This document shows, in pieces, positions 1-5,729 of a DNA stretch of 7,833 bases. Position 1 is the stretch's first letter. Each line of letters starts with the position of its first letter. The stretch spans positions 1-7,833 of the forward strand of contig JAKDNC010000151.1 of the NCBI GenBank assembly GCA_030452025.1. Direction: 5' to 3'. The position numbers and the translations under genes are program-made. The notes under the pieces were generated by a model, which saw only the letters and a list, made by a program, of their open reading frames with translations, had not been told where the DNA came from and searched no databases. This DNA is from Nocardioides sp. (lineage in GTDB: Bacteria; Actinomycetota; Actinomycetes; Propionibacteriales; Nocardioidaceae).

Positions 1-1268
1 GGGGCTGGGCGGCCCATCTGGAGGCCGGTGGCTGTGGTGGGGCGTCGTTGCCACCACATGCGGTAGCCGCGCAGGATGACGACGATGAGCCCGATCGCCA
101 GTCCGGCGAGGATCAGCTGGTTGGTGATCCCGAACAGGATGCCCATGTGGGCGCCGATGATCCAGTCGCTCAGCTTGGCCATGAACGGCCAGTCGGACTG
201 GTTGACGCGGTCGACGACTTGGCCGGTGGTGGGGTCGACGGTGATCGCGTCGTACCGGGTGGGCGCGCTGCGCTTGTTCTCGGCGACCGTCCACGCCGAA
301 GTGTCGTCCGCGGGCGGGGTGATGTTCAGCGGTGCGCGCAGGCCCTGGCTCATGGCGGTGGCCATGACGCCATTGATGCCGACACCGGCGGTGAAGATGT
401 CGTCGCCGGCGGTGGCGGCCTCTGCCATGTGGGCATGGTCGTGGCCTCCGGACGTGGCCGGCTTGTCGGAAAGTGAGGTGTTGATGGGCCGGCTGTTCCA
501 GTCGAAGGAGTGACGGATGTCGCCGATCTTGGCGCCGGCATGGTTCGACCACGTCAGCCCCGAGACGGACAGGGCCAGCAATCCGACCGCGATCCAGGTG
601 CCGATGACGCCGTGCCAGGACAGGTTCCGGGCTCGTCCGCGCTTCTTCAGGTCCGGTGTGACGATCTGACGAAGTCGTTTGTCCGAACGACGTCGACCGA
701 TCCATAGGGCCAGTCCCCCGAGGACGACGACCCACAGCCAGCTGGCGGCCAGTTCGCTGTAGTTGCGGCCGACCGCACCCAGGTGCAGGGTTCGGTGCAG
801 GGTGTCGATCCACTCGCGCACGCCGAGCCACTGCCCCAGCGAGGTCTCCTGTCCGCGGACGTCGGCGGTGTAGGGGTCGACGAAGACCGTCTTGGTCAGC
901 TCCTCGCGTACGGTGTCGTCGGTGAACACCACCCTGGTGCTGCTGTCCTCAGAGACCGGGGGCGTGATGCTGACGATGTCACCACTGGGGTGTGCCTGGC
1001 GTGCGGCGGTGACCTGTTCGCTCAGCGGGAGCTGTGCGTCGCCGACCGGGACCCTGAGCTGGTCGTGGTAGACGATGTTCTCGATCTGGGGTGCGGCGGT
1101 GTAGATCAGGCCGGTCGTCGCCGCGATCAGGATGAACGGTGCGATCAGGATGCCGGCGTAGAAGTGCAGGCGCAGCACGAGCGGCCGTAGCTGGGTCCAA
1201 AGCCCTGTGCGCCTCGGCTGAGGCGCGACGGCTGGAGGTTCGGGTGGGCTGAGCTGATCGGTGGTCAT
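1..1268 (-). CDS. PepSY-associated transmembrane protein (3' end outside window)
   Basis: This is a polytopic membrane protein of the PepSY-associated TM family, found near iron or copper uptake and reduction genes; its biochemical role is poorly defined. The frame is open for 422 codons from an ATG at 1268 and runs off the left edge, so the C-terminus is missing. A Shine-Dalgarno-like AAAGGA lies about 6 bases before the ATG. Visible parts are a Pro-rich cytoplasmic N-terminus (1-30), TM1 at about 36-58 starting with the family-typical LRLHFYAG, a PepSY-like extracytoplasmic segment (60-165) with VFVDPYTADVRG, then TM helices at about 174-191, 220-239 and 376-400. A second PepSY-like stretch ends in ITVDPTTGQVV (342-352). 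A His-rich loop, GGHDHAHM (274-281), could bind metal. It starts 17 bases after the peroxidase stop and is probably the last or near-last gene of the copper operon. Family call is secure; function is inferred from context. Confidence 0.85.
   Translation of the reverse strand, partial: MTTDQLSPPEPPAVAPQPRRTGLWTQLRPLVLRLHFYAGILIAPFILIAATTGLIYTAAPQIENIVYHDQLRVPVGDAQLPLSEQVTAARQAHPSGDIVSITPPVSEDSSTRVVFTDDTVREELTKTVFVDPYTADVRGQETSLGQWLGVREWIDTLHRTLHLGAVGRNYSELAASWLWVVVLGGLALWIGRRRSDKRLRQIVTPDLKKRGRARNLSWHGVIGTWIAVGLLALSVSGLTWSNHAGAKIGDIRHSFDWNSRPINTSLSDKPATSGGHDHAHMAEAATAGDDIFTAGVGINGVMATAMSQGLRAPLNITPPADDTSAWTVAENKRSAPTRYDAITVDPTTGQVVDRVNQSDWPFMAKLSDWIIGAHMGILFGITNQLILAGLAIGLIVVILRGYRMWWQRRPTTATGLQMGRPA
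426..449 (-). other. His-rich putative metal-binding loop in the PepSY protein
   Basis: Codons 274-281 of the PepSY protein encode GGHDHAHM, three His with an Asp and a Met in a short loop between membrane helices. It lies in a predicted extracytoplasmic region. Cu or Fe binding is inferred from composition and from the copper-handling neighbours only. Confidence 0.35.
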
Positions 1269-1286
1269 GGGGGTTCCTTTCAGGGG

Positions 1287-2519
1287 TCAGGCGAGCAGAG
1301 ACTGGGCGAGGTATTCGCCCTTGCGGCAGCCGGGCGGGATCGCGAAGACGGCCGACCCGATCGGGGTCGTCCACGTGTTGAGCAGGTCGAGCTCGTCGAG
1401 GCGACGTTGAATCGGGACGTACTGGTGGTCGATGTCGGCCTGGTAGGTCGCGAAGATCAGCCCGGAACTGCTGAGCTGGCCCGCCGGTGGTGGTTCGTCG
1501 TAGTTGTAGGGGCGGCGTAGGAACCGTTGTCTCGGGTCGTCGGACCTGGCTCGGCGGATGTGCGCGAAGGGTTCGATGACCTCCAGGCCGAGATCGTTGA
1601 GCGCTTCCAGGTCCGGTTCGTCGTTCTCGTGGGACCCGGTCAGGGGTGCACCGTTGTGGAGGCGTCGGCCGATGGCCTGTTCACGTCCGGTCCGGTCGAG
1701 TTCGTCCCAGGTGTCCAGGTGCATCGCGATCCGCCTCACCACCTGGGACGTTCCGCCGGTGATCCAGTCCGGCTGGGCTCCGAACCATTCGCGGGACCGG
1801 TCGCCGATCCAGAACAGTGACGACTCGGCGGCGGTGTCCAGGTTGCGGGTGCCGTCGACTTGTCCCATCAGGTTGCGCATCGACGCACCGGTTCCTGCGG
1901 CGGCCGCGGAGTGCCGGAATCCGCGCTGGACCCAGCGGACCGTCACGAAGGTCCTGGCGTCCTTGGTCAGCAGGCGCAGGGCGTGGGAGACGGTCATCTC
2001 CTCGTCAGCGCAGATCTGCAGCAGCAGATCCCCACCGGACCACGCCTTCTCGAGCCGGTCGATTCCGAATGACGGCAGCGGCTTGAGCCAGGTCGGCTTC
2101 TGGTGCGCCATCCCTGTCGCGTCGAACACACCGGGACCGAGACCGAGCGTCACCGTCAACCGTGCCGGCATCTGCGCCAGTTCGGGTTCGGTGTCGGCCA
2201 GCCCCGGCCGGCCGTCAACGAGTCGTGCGATGTCGTCGGTCCAGATCCGCATCAACCGGATCAACGCCTCACGGTCCACACCCGCGCGCAGGTCGTAGGC
2301 GACGAACACCGCGTAGGCCTGCGGGGGTGTGGCGACTCCGGCCTGGTGCCGGCCATGGAACGGCACCGTGGCCGGGACACCCGCGTCTGGCGTGGTGCCG
2401 GCTGCGACCGCTTCGCGGGCTCCGACTCCGATCGCTATGCCACCAGCGGCGACGGCGCCGGTGCGTAGCAGGTTCCGCCTACTCAGGCCCTCACCGCCGC
2501 CCAGGTCCGCCTCACTCAT
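1287..2519 (-). CDS. Tat-exported dye-decolourising (DyP-type) haem peroxidase
   Basis: A 410-residue DyP-family haem peroxidase that uses H2O2 to oxidise dyes, phenols or unknown substrates; some relatives (EfeB) act in iron or haem handling. The N-terminus has a twin-arginine signal, SRRNLLRTGAVAAGG (13-27), followed by an Ala-rich stretch, so the folded haem protein should be exported by Tat. The DyP signature GxxDG appears as GQVDG (219-223, catalytic Asp222). The proximal haem ligand is likely His320 in FAHIRRAR, and the distal Arg lies in RFLRRPYNYDE (about 332-342). Length fits A-type Tat-dependent DyPs such as EfeB and Streptomyces DtpA. Start choice: ATG at 2519 overlaps the upstream chaperone stop (ATGAGTGA, 8 bases), which suggests translational coupling. 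Upstream in-frame ATGs would add only a Thr/Trp string that is the out-of-frame shadow of the chaperone's His/Met tail. Position among copper chaperones resembles Streptomyces loci where DtpA acts with copper-trafficking proteins. Confidence 0.95.
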   Translation of the reverse strand: MSEADLGGGEGLSRRNLLRTGAVAAGGIAIGVGAREAVAAGTTPDAGVPATVPFHGRHQAGVATPPQAYAVFVAYDLRAGVDREALIRLMRIWTDDIARLVDGRPGLADTEPELAQMPARLTVTLGLGPGVFDATGMAHQKPTWLKPLPSFGIDRLEKAWSGGDLLLQICADEEMTVSHALRLLTKDARTFVTVRWVQRGFRHSAAAAGTGASMRNLMGQVDGTRNLDTAAESSLFWIGDRSREWFGAQPDWITGGTSQVVRRIAMHLDTWDELDRTGREQAIGRRLHNGAPLTGSHENDEPDLEALNDLGLEVIEPFAHIRRARSDDPRQRFLRRPYNYDEPPPAGQLSSSGLIFATYQADIDHQYVPIQRRLDELDLLNTWTTPIGSAVFAIPPGCRKGEYLAQSLLA

Positions 2520-3102
2520 GGCCCATGTCGTCCATGTCCATGTGGTCATGGCCGTCCATGTCGTCATGGCCTTCGTAGTTCTCCTTGGCTCCGGAGAAGG
2601 TGCGGGCCGGTGCGGTGAACTTCATGGTCGACTTGTCGGCGAACGTCAACGTGACCGTGACGGTGTCGCCGGCCTTGATCGGCGTGGTGACGTCCATGAA
2701 CATCAGGTGGTCCGAGCCGGGGTCGAGCTTGTGCGTGCCACCGGCGGGGATGACGAACCCGCCCTTCATCGGGCGCATCACCATCTCCCCCTCATCGTTG
2801 GTGGCCATCTCGTGCAGTTCCATCGACGAGGTCGAGCTGCTGGTCGCCGACACGATGACCGCCTGGTGGTCCGAGGCATTGCGCAAGGTGCCGAACGCTG
2901 CCGTCATGCCGGAGTCGGCCTCTTTGACCCACGGGTTCTCGATGGTGACGGTCGACGCCTGAGTCGCGGGGGCGGCATCACTTCCTCCGCACGCGGTCAA
3001 GGTGACGGCGGCGACAACCGCGACCAAGGCCGTCGCCATGGTCTTCGTCCGGCGGATGCCAAGGCGGCGAGTGGCGGGGCGGGTGGTGATGGATGTAGTC
3101 AT
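2512..3102 (-). CDS. PCu(A)C-type copper chaperone lipoprotein
   Basis: A 196-residue extracytoplasmic Cu(I) chaperone of the PCu(A)C (DUF461) family; relatives pass copper to cytochrome oxidase CuA centres or other exported cuproenzymes. The N-terminus is basic, then hydrophobic, ending in the lipobox LTAC (Cys38), so a membrane-anchored lipoprotein is predicted. The family's Met/His metal site is visible: His97 in MELHEM, Met107/Met109 in EMVMRPM, then His132 and Met134 in DHLMFMD. After the beta domain comes an acidic metal-binding-like tail (178-196) with four His, four Met and seven Asp. The ATG at 3102 has GGAG six bases upstream and overlaps the copC stop by four bases (ATGA), so the two are probably translationally coupled. 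The downstream peroxidase start lies inside the end of this gene. It may load copper onto a partner elsewhere in the genome, because no oxidase gene is in the window. Confidence 0.93.
   Translation of the reverse strand: MTTSITTRPATRRLGIRRTKTMATALVAVVAAVTLTACGGSDAAPATQASTVTIENPWVKEADSGMTAAFGTLRNASDHQAVIVSATSSSTSSMELHEMATNDEGEMVMRPMKGGFVIPAGGTHKLDPGSDHLMFMDVTTPIKAGDTVTVTLTFADKSTMKFTAPARTFSGAKENYEGHDDMDGHDHMDMDDMGHE
2515..2571 (-). repeat. Degenerate repeat encoding the Asp/Met/His tail of the copper chaperone
   Basis: Nineteen codons at the 3' end of the chaperone gene are built from short repeated units of GAC, ATG, GGC and CAC/CAT (peptide units such as GHDDMD and GHDHMD). The DNA is internally repetitive, with CATGG/GACATG recurring. 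The encoded tail is likely to coordinate copper. Such low-complexity DNA is prone to length change between strains. Confidence 0.7.
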
Positions 3103-3647
3103 GTGTTTCTCCGATCAGGTTCAGGTGTGGAATGCGTGGGACGCCGCAGGACCAAGAGCCCGGCCACGCCCAGGACGCCCGCGAAAGCGATGCCCACCGC
3201 AAGCCAGGGCACGCCCGACGAGGCGTCGCCTCTGGCCTTGGCAGGTCCCTCGGCCGGTGTGGTGGTCGAGGGGTGGCCGATCGCGAAGCGGATGAGGCCT
3301 TGGACGGGGTGACCGTCCTCGGAGACCACCCGCCACACGATCGAGTAGCTGCCGTCAGCCAGTCCCGCCGGGAACGGGGTCGAGACGACAGTGCGATCGA
3401 TGGTGGGGGTCTTGCGGCTGATCACCGTGTCGGTGTCGTCGCGCAGGACGATCGCCGGGGCGATGTTCAGGATGTTTTCGTTGAACTCCAGTTCGATGCT
3501 GCCCGGTGCCGTGGTCAGCACCGCGCCTTCTTCAGGGGTCGATCCGATCAGGGCGCTGTGCGCGTTCGCCGGACCAGCCCACAGACAGCAGGCAGCCACG
3601 ACACAGGCGCAGGCCATGATCGCCCGTCCCACAAGGGACACGCGCAT
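3099..3647 (-). CDS. copC: CopC-family periplasmic copper-binding protein with C-terminal membrane anchor
   Basis: A 182-residue CopC-domain protein that binds Cu(II) outside the membrane. A Sec signal peptide (1-29, with a Cys-rich core CACVVAACC) should be cut after AGPANA. That makes His30 the mature N-terminus, as the high-affinity CopC Cu(II) site requires. With Asp111 and His113 in EDGHP the full His1/Asp-x-His ligand set is present, corresponding to mature residues 1, 82 and 84. The fold is recognisable from GSTPEEGAVL, IELEFNE and YSIVWRVVSEDGHPVQG. A linker and one TM helix (about 145-166, followed by RR) anchor the protein at the outer face. Start choice: ATG at 3647 has GAGGAG nine bases upstream and gives a clean signal peptide; an upstream ATG at 3704 would add an unlikely 19-residue leader. 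The stop overlaps the chaperone start (ATGA). The Met-rich Cu(I) site of some CopC proteins is not obvious. Confidence 0.93.
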   Translation of the reverse strand: MRVSLVGRAIMACACVVAACCLWAGPANAHSALIGSTPEEGAVLTTAPGSIELEFNENILNIAPAIVLRDDTDTVISRKTPTIDRTVVSTPFPAGLADGSYSIVWRVVSEDGHPVQGLIRFAIGHPSTTTPAEGPAKARGDASSGVPWLAVGIAFAGVLGVAGLLVLRRPTHSTPEPDRRNT

Positions 3648-3758
3648 GGTGAGGTACTCCTCGATGACGCCTGACCGAGGCAAACAGGCAGGCGGACGAC
3701 ACACCCGTGGGTGCGAGGACGGACAGATCCGCCGCGCAGTCCGACCGAAGCGTGTGGC
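3648..3758. promoter_or_regulatory. 111-base spacer before copC with a CACCC-GT-GGGTG inverted repeat
   Basis: This is the only sizeable gap inside the copper operon. It holds a perfect 5-base inverted repeat with a 2-base centre at 3702-3713 (CACCC GT GGGTG), broadly like the GC-rich palindromes bound by copper repressors of the CsoR/RicR type, and the copC Shine-Dalgarno. An internal promoter is possible, but no convincing -10/-35 pair is visible. Confidence 0.3.
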
Positions 3759-4328
3759 TCAGGCAGCGGTCGGGTACGCGGCAGTCGTCGGCGGCGCTCG
3801 CCCAGGCGCCGTGTGCGGCCACGTGGACGGCAGCAGCCGCTTCACCGTCGCGACGACCACGCTGGCCACGATGACCGGCGCGGCGCAGATAAGGATGAGT
3901 GCTGCCGGCCGCAACGCAAGAACGTCAACCAGCGCCCACAACGTGGCTTCGCCCCATCGCACGAGACCGACCAGCAGAACCGCACCCCCGACGTGTGACA
4001 TGACCATCTGATGGCCGGTGCCCATGGCTTCCATGTGGGGTGCGCCGTTCAGGGGCGACATGCTGAGCAGATGCACGGCAGCTTGGGCTAGGAGGAAGAT
4101 CGCGAGGAGCTCACGCACCGACCACCGGCGGCGACTCAGTGTCCAACTCAACACCGCCGACGGCAGCAAGACCAGTGCGATCACCGGCAACGCAGGGGCC
4201 GCTCCGCCCCCGGCGAGATGGCATCCGAGTCCGATCGTGACCGTCAGTAGCGCCACGACACCGGCACGCCAGGCGCGCGCGGGCCCCGACGTCAACGACG
4301 ACGGATCGGCATCCGGCAGGGCGGTCAC
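3759..4328 (-). CDS. Small polytopic membrane protein with His/Met-rich loop, first gene of the copper operon
   Basis: I do not recognise a characterised family with certainty. The 189-residue product has four to six TM helices, at about 21-39, 43-63, 71-89, 108-125 and 142-162, with a weaker one near 128-140. Between TM3 and TM4 is a loop rich in possible copper ligands: His86, Met90, His98, Met99, Met102, His106, Met108, Met110 and His112 (for example HMEAMGTGHQMVMSH). The following segment, MSHVGGAVLLVGLVRWGEATLW, is like small membrane proteins that I recall beside copC-type genes in other actinobacteria. Start choice: GTG at 4328 lies six bases after a possible -10 (TACATT on the minus strand), which would make the mRNA leaderless; no good Shine-Dalgarno is seen. 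An alternative GTG at 4355 adds nine residues but would put the putative operator inside the gene. A role in copper movement or sensing at the membrane is inferred from ligands and context. Confidence 0.75.
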   Translation of the reverse strand: MTALPDADPSSLTSGPARAWRAGVVALLTVTIGLGCHLAGGGAAPALPVIALVLLPSAVLSWTLSRRRWSVRELLAIFLLAQAAVHLLSMSPLNGAPHMEAMGTGHQMVMSHVGGAVLLVGLVRWGEATLWALVDVLALRPAALILICAAPVIVASVVVATVKRLLPSTWPHTAPGRAPPTTAAYPTAA

Positions 4329-4332
4329 GACG

Positions 4333-4340
4333 ACAATGTA
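4333..4340 (-). promoter_or_regulatory. Putative repressor half-operator / -10 element for the copper operon
   Basis: The minus strand reads TACATTGT here, identical to the core of the better palindrome at 4371-4387. TACATT could be the -10 hexamer for a leaderless transcript starting at GTG 4328. A repressor bound here would block the copper operon. Confidence 0.4.
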
Positions 4341-4370
4341 TCGACCCGCCGACACCCCGAGGACAGGGGG

Positions 4371-4387
4371 TACTACATTGTGTAGAA
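4371..4387 (+). promoter_or_regulatory. Putative BlaI/CopY-type operator in front of the repressor gene
   Basis: TACTACATTGTGTAGAA is an inverted repeat with seven-base arms, one mismatch and a three-base centre; CTACA/TGTAG is perfect at 4373-4385. Operators of the BlaI/MecI/CopY family are built from TACA/TGTA half-sites, which are both present. The site lies 44 bases upstream of the blaI-type start and covers a TACATT -10-like hexamer, as expected for autoregulation. Confidence 0.6.
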
Positions 4388-4430
4388 GACGCGGTTGCGC
4401 CGACCGCGTTCAGGATCCGGAGGAATAAGA

Positions 4431-4811
4431 GTGGAACAGGGCAGACGACGGGCACACGGCCAACTCGAGGCCCACGTGCTCCAAGCACTGTGGGCCGCAG
4501 CCCAACCGATGACGGCACGCGAGATCCTGGAGGCCATCCCCGGCCGGACTCCCGCACACACCACCGTGCTGACCGCCCTGGAGCGCCTGCGCGACAAAGG
4601 CGACGTCGAACGCATCAGCGCCGACGCGCGCGGCATACGCTTCGCCGCCACCCGAACCGAGGCCGAGCACACCGGGCTGGCAATGCTCCAACGCCTCAGT
4701 CACGCCACCGACCGCGAAGCCGCCCTGATGCGATTCGCCGGCAGCCTGGACGCCAAAGACGTCGCATTCCTGCGCCAAGCCATCTCCACCGACATCACCG
4801 ACCCTCAGTGA
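4431..4811 (+). CDS. BlaI/MecI/CopY-family transcriptional repressor
   Basis: A 126-residue winged-helix repressor of the Penicillinase_R family; members bind TACA/TGTA palindromes as dimers and are released by proteolysis through an M56 partner or, in CopY, by copper. The N-terminal wHTH (about 8-75) includes LEAHVLQALWAA, the recognition helix in TPAHTTVLTALERLRDKG (40-57) and the wing VERISADARGIRFAAT (59-74). The C-terminal dimerisation helices follow (about 76-122). No CopY-type CxCx4CxC hook is present, so direct copper binding of the CopY kind is unlikely and control through the M56 partner is more likely. Start choice: GTG at 4431 has GGAGG seven bases upstream and starts just before the HTH; an in-frame ATG at 4395 lacks a ribosome site. 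The M56 gene follows 13 bases after the stop. Its own promoter and the divergent copper operon are the likely targets. Confidence 0.92.
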   Translation: MEQGRRRAHGQLEAHVLQALWAAAQPMTAREILEAIPGRTPAHTTVLTALERLRDKGDVERISADARGIRFAATRTEAEHTGLAMLQRLSHATDREAALMRFAGSLDAKDVAFLRQAISTDITDPQ

Positions 4812-4824
4812 CAGGCCACCGGCG

Positions 4825-5628
4825 ATGAGGATCACGTGGCAGGTGTGCATCGGGTTGATCCTGTACGCCGCGGCACTGACCGCCCTCGCCCCCTTGCTGG
4901 TGCGGCGACAGTCCTGGTATCTCCACCGTCCCGACCGCGTGCTCACCGTCTGGTTCGCTGCCCTGTTCTCCAGCCTGGGAGCCCTCACCGCTGCGATGCT
5001 CCTCGCGCTCACCACCCTGGCAGCCGACCGCGGCCATCTCCACGGGACACGACAGGCACTCATCACTGAGCTGTCCGTGTGGGCGCTGCTCATCATGGTC
5101 GGAGCAGCCATCGCCTTGGTCAGCGCCCGAGCAGAAGGGCTCCTGGCCGCATCTCGCCAGACGCGCCGCGACATGCAGTGCCTGAGCGCCACCTTGGCCT
5201 ACCGCACCGAGGAACGCTCAGGCTGCCATGTCACCTACCTCGCAGCAGACGAACCCATCGCCTGCTCCGTGACAGGACGCAGCCCGGAGATCTTCGTGTC
5301 CTCCGGACTGGAAAGCCGCTTGCGCCCCACAGAACTCAATGCCGTGATCGAACACGAAATCGCGCACCTCACCCACCGCCACTCGCTGACGACCTATATC
5401 GCCGACCTCGCTGCCACCACCGCACCTTGGATACCGGCATCCCAAGAGCTCCGACGATCTACGGCCGTACTCATTGAGTTCATTGCCGACGACCGCGCCT
5501 GCTGCTCGACAACGCACGACCATCTCGTCGATGCCCTCAATGCACTGAACACAGGCAAAGGCGCGGACCTGAACCGAGTGCGCATTGGACGACTTACTCA
5601 GCCAGTCCACGCCGCCACGCTTCGCTAA
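4825..5628 (+). CDS. M56-family (BlaR1-type) membrane metallopeptidase, possibly C-terminally shortened
   Basis: A 267-residue integral membrane zinc protease of family M56, the usual partner of BlaI-type repressors. Three TM helices are visible (about 5-26, 39-66 and 83-102), followed by a cytoplasmic catalytic domain. This has the zinc motif HEIAH (177-181, catalytic Glu178) and the downstream third ligand Glu218 in IEFIADDRA. There is no penicillin-binding sensor domain, so beta-lactam sensing as in BlaR1 is not supported. It lies 13 bases after the repressor gene and probably shares its mRNA; no strong Shine-Dalgarno precedes the ATG. The protein ends soon after RIGRLTQP at a TAA stop, before the final TM helix that relatives of about 300 residues often have. 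The DNA beyond is remnant-like, so a shortened C-terminus is possible. All catalytic residues remain. The signal it senses is unknown; copper or envelope stress is inferred from the neighbours. Confidence 0.88.
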   Translation: MRITWQVCIGLILYAAALTALAPLLVRRQSWYLHRPDRVLTVWFAALFSSLGALTAAMLLALTTLAADRGHLHGTRQALITELSVWALLIMVGAAIALVSARAEGLLAASRQTRRDMQCLSATLAYRTEERSGCHVTYLAADEPIACSVTGRSPEIFVSSGLESRLRPTELNAVIEHEIAHLTHRHSLTTYIADLAATTAPWIPASQELRRSTAVLIEFIADDRACCSTTHDHLVDALNALNTGKGADLNRVRIGRLTQPVHAATLR

Positions 5629-5729
5629 GGCGCATTCACCAGCAGCCCAGATGTCACGTTCCGCAGCGCCGATTTCGCCACGGATGCTGCCTGCCGTGTC
5701 GTTGGCGAACAGGTCGACCGCGGGGCTCT
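5629..5729. other. Unassigned intergenic stretch after the M56 gene
   Basis: No intact gene, RNA or clear terminator is seen here. Both strands stay open in one frame (plus: the M56 frame after its TAA; minus: a frame reading LFANDTAGSIRGEIGAAE). Neither has a start with a ribosome site or a family I recognise. It is best treated as spacer or decayed coding DNA next to the permease remnant. Confidence 0.4.

Larger units (their letters stand above)
4329..4430. promoter_or_regulatory. Divergent control region between the copper operon and the blaI-type gene
   Basis: About 100 bases separate the divergent genes. The region contains two outward-facing copies of TACATTGT (4333-4340 on minus, 4374-4381 on plus), each overlapping a TAnnnT -10-like hexamer. 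It also contains a strong Shine-Dalgarno, GGAGG at 4419-4423, seven bases before the GTG start of the repressor gene. The -35 regions are weak on both strands, as is common in actinobacteria. Confidence 0.6.

Noticed and set aside
2517..2567. Longer N-terminus of the peroxidase starting at 2567
   Set aside because: The extra 16 residues are a Thr/Trp/Met string that is the out-of-frame reading of the chaperone's Asp/Met/His tail. They would also bury the Tat signal further from the N-terminus.
2329..3312. Plus-strand open frame of 327 codons
   Set aside because: It lies antisense to the well-supported chaperone and copC genes, has Arg/Gly/His-rich low-complexity text and no ribosome site. 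It is a high-GC shadow.
4395..4430. ATG start at 4395 for the BlaI-type repressor
   Set aside because: It has no Shine-Dalgarno and adds 12 unconserved-looking residues. GTG 4431 has GGAGG at the right distance.
4410..5192. Minus-strand open frame of 260 codons
   Set aside because: It is antisense to the repressor and M56 genes, whose domain motifs are clear. The frame has no recognisable domain.
4431..5628. Beta-lactam resistance regulatory system (BlaI/BlaR1)
   Set aside because: The M56 protein lacks a penicillin-binding sensor domain and no beta-lactamase or penicillin-binding protein gene is present. The divergent targets are copper/haem genes.
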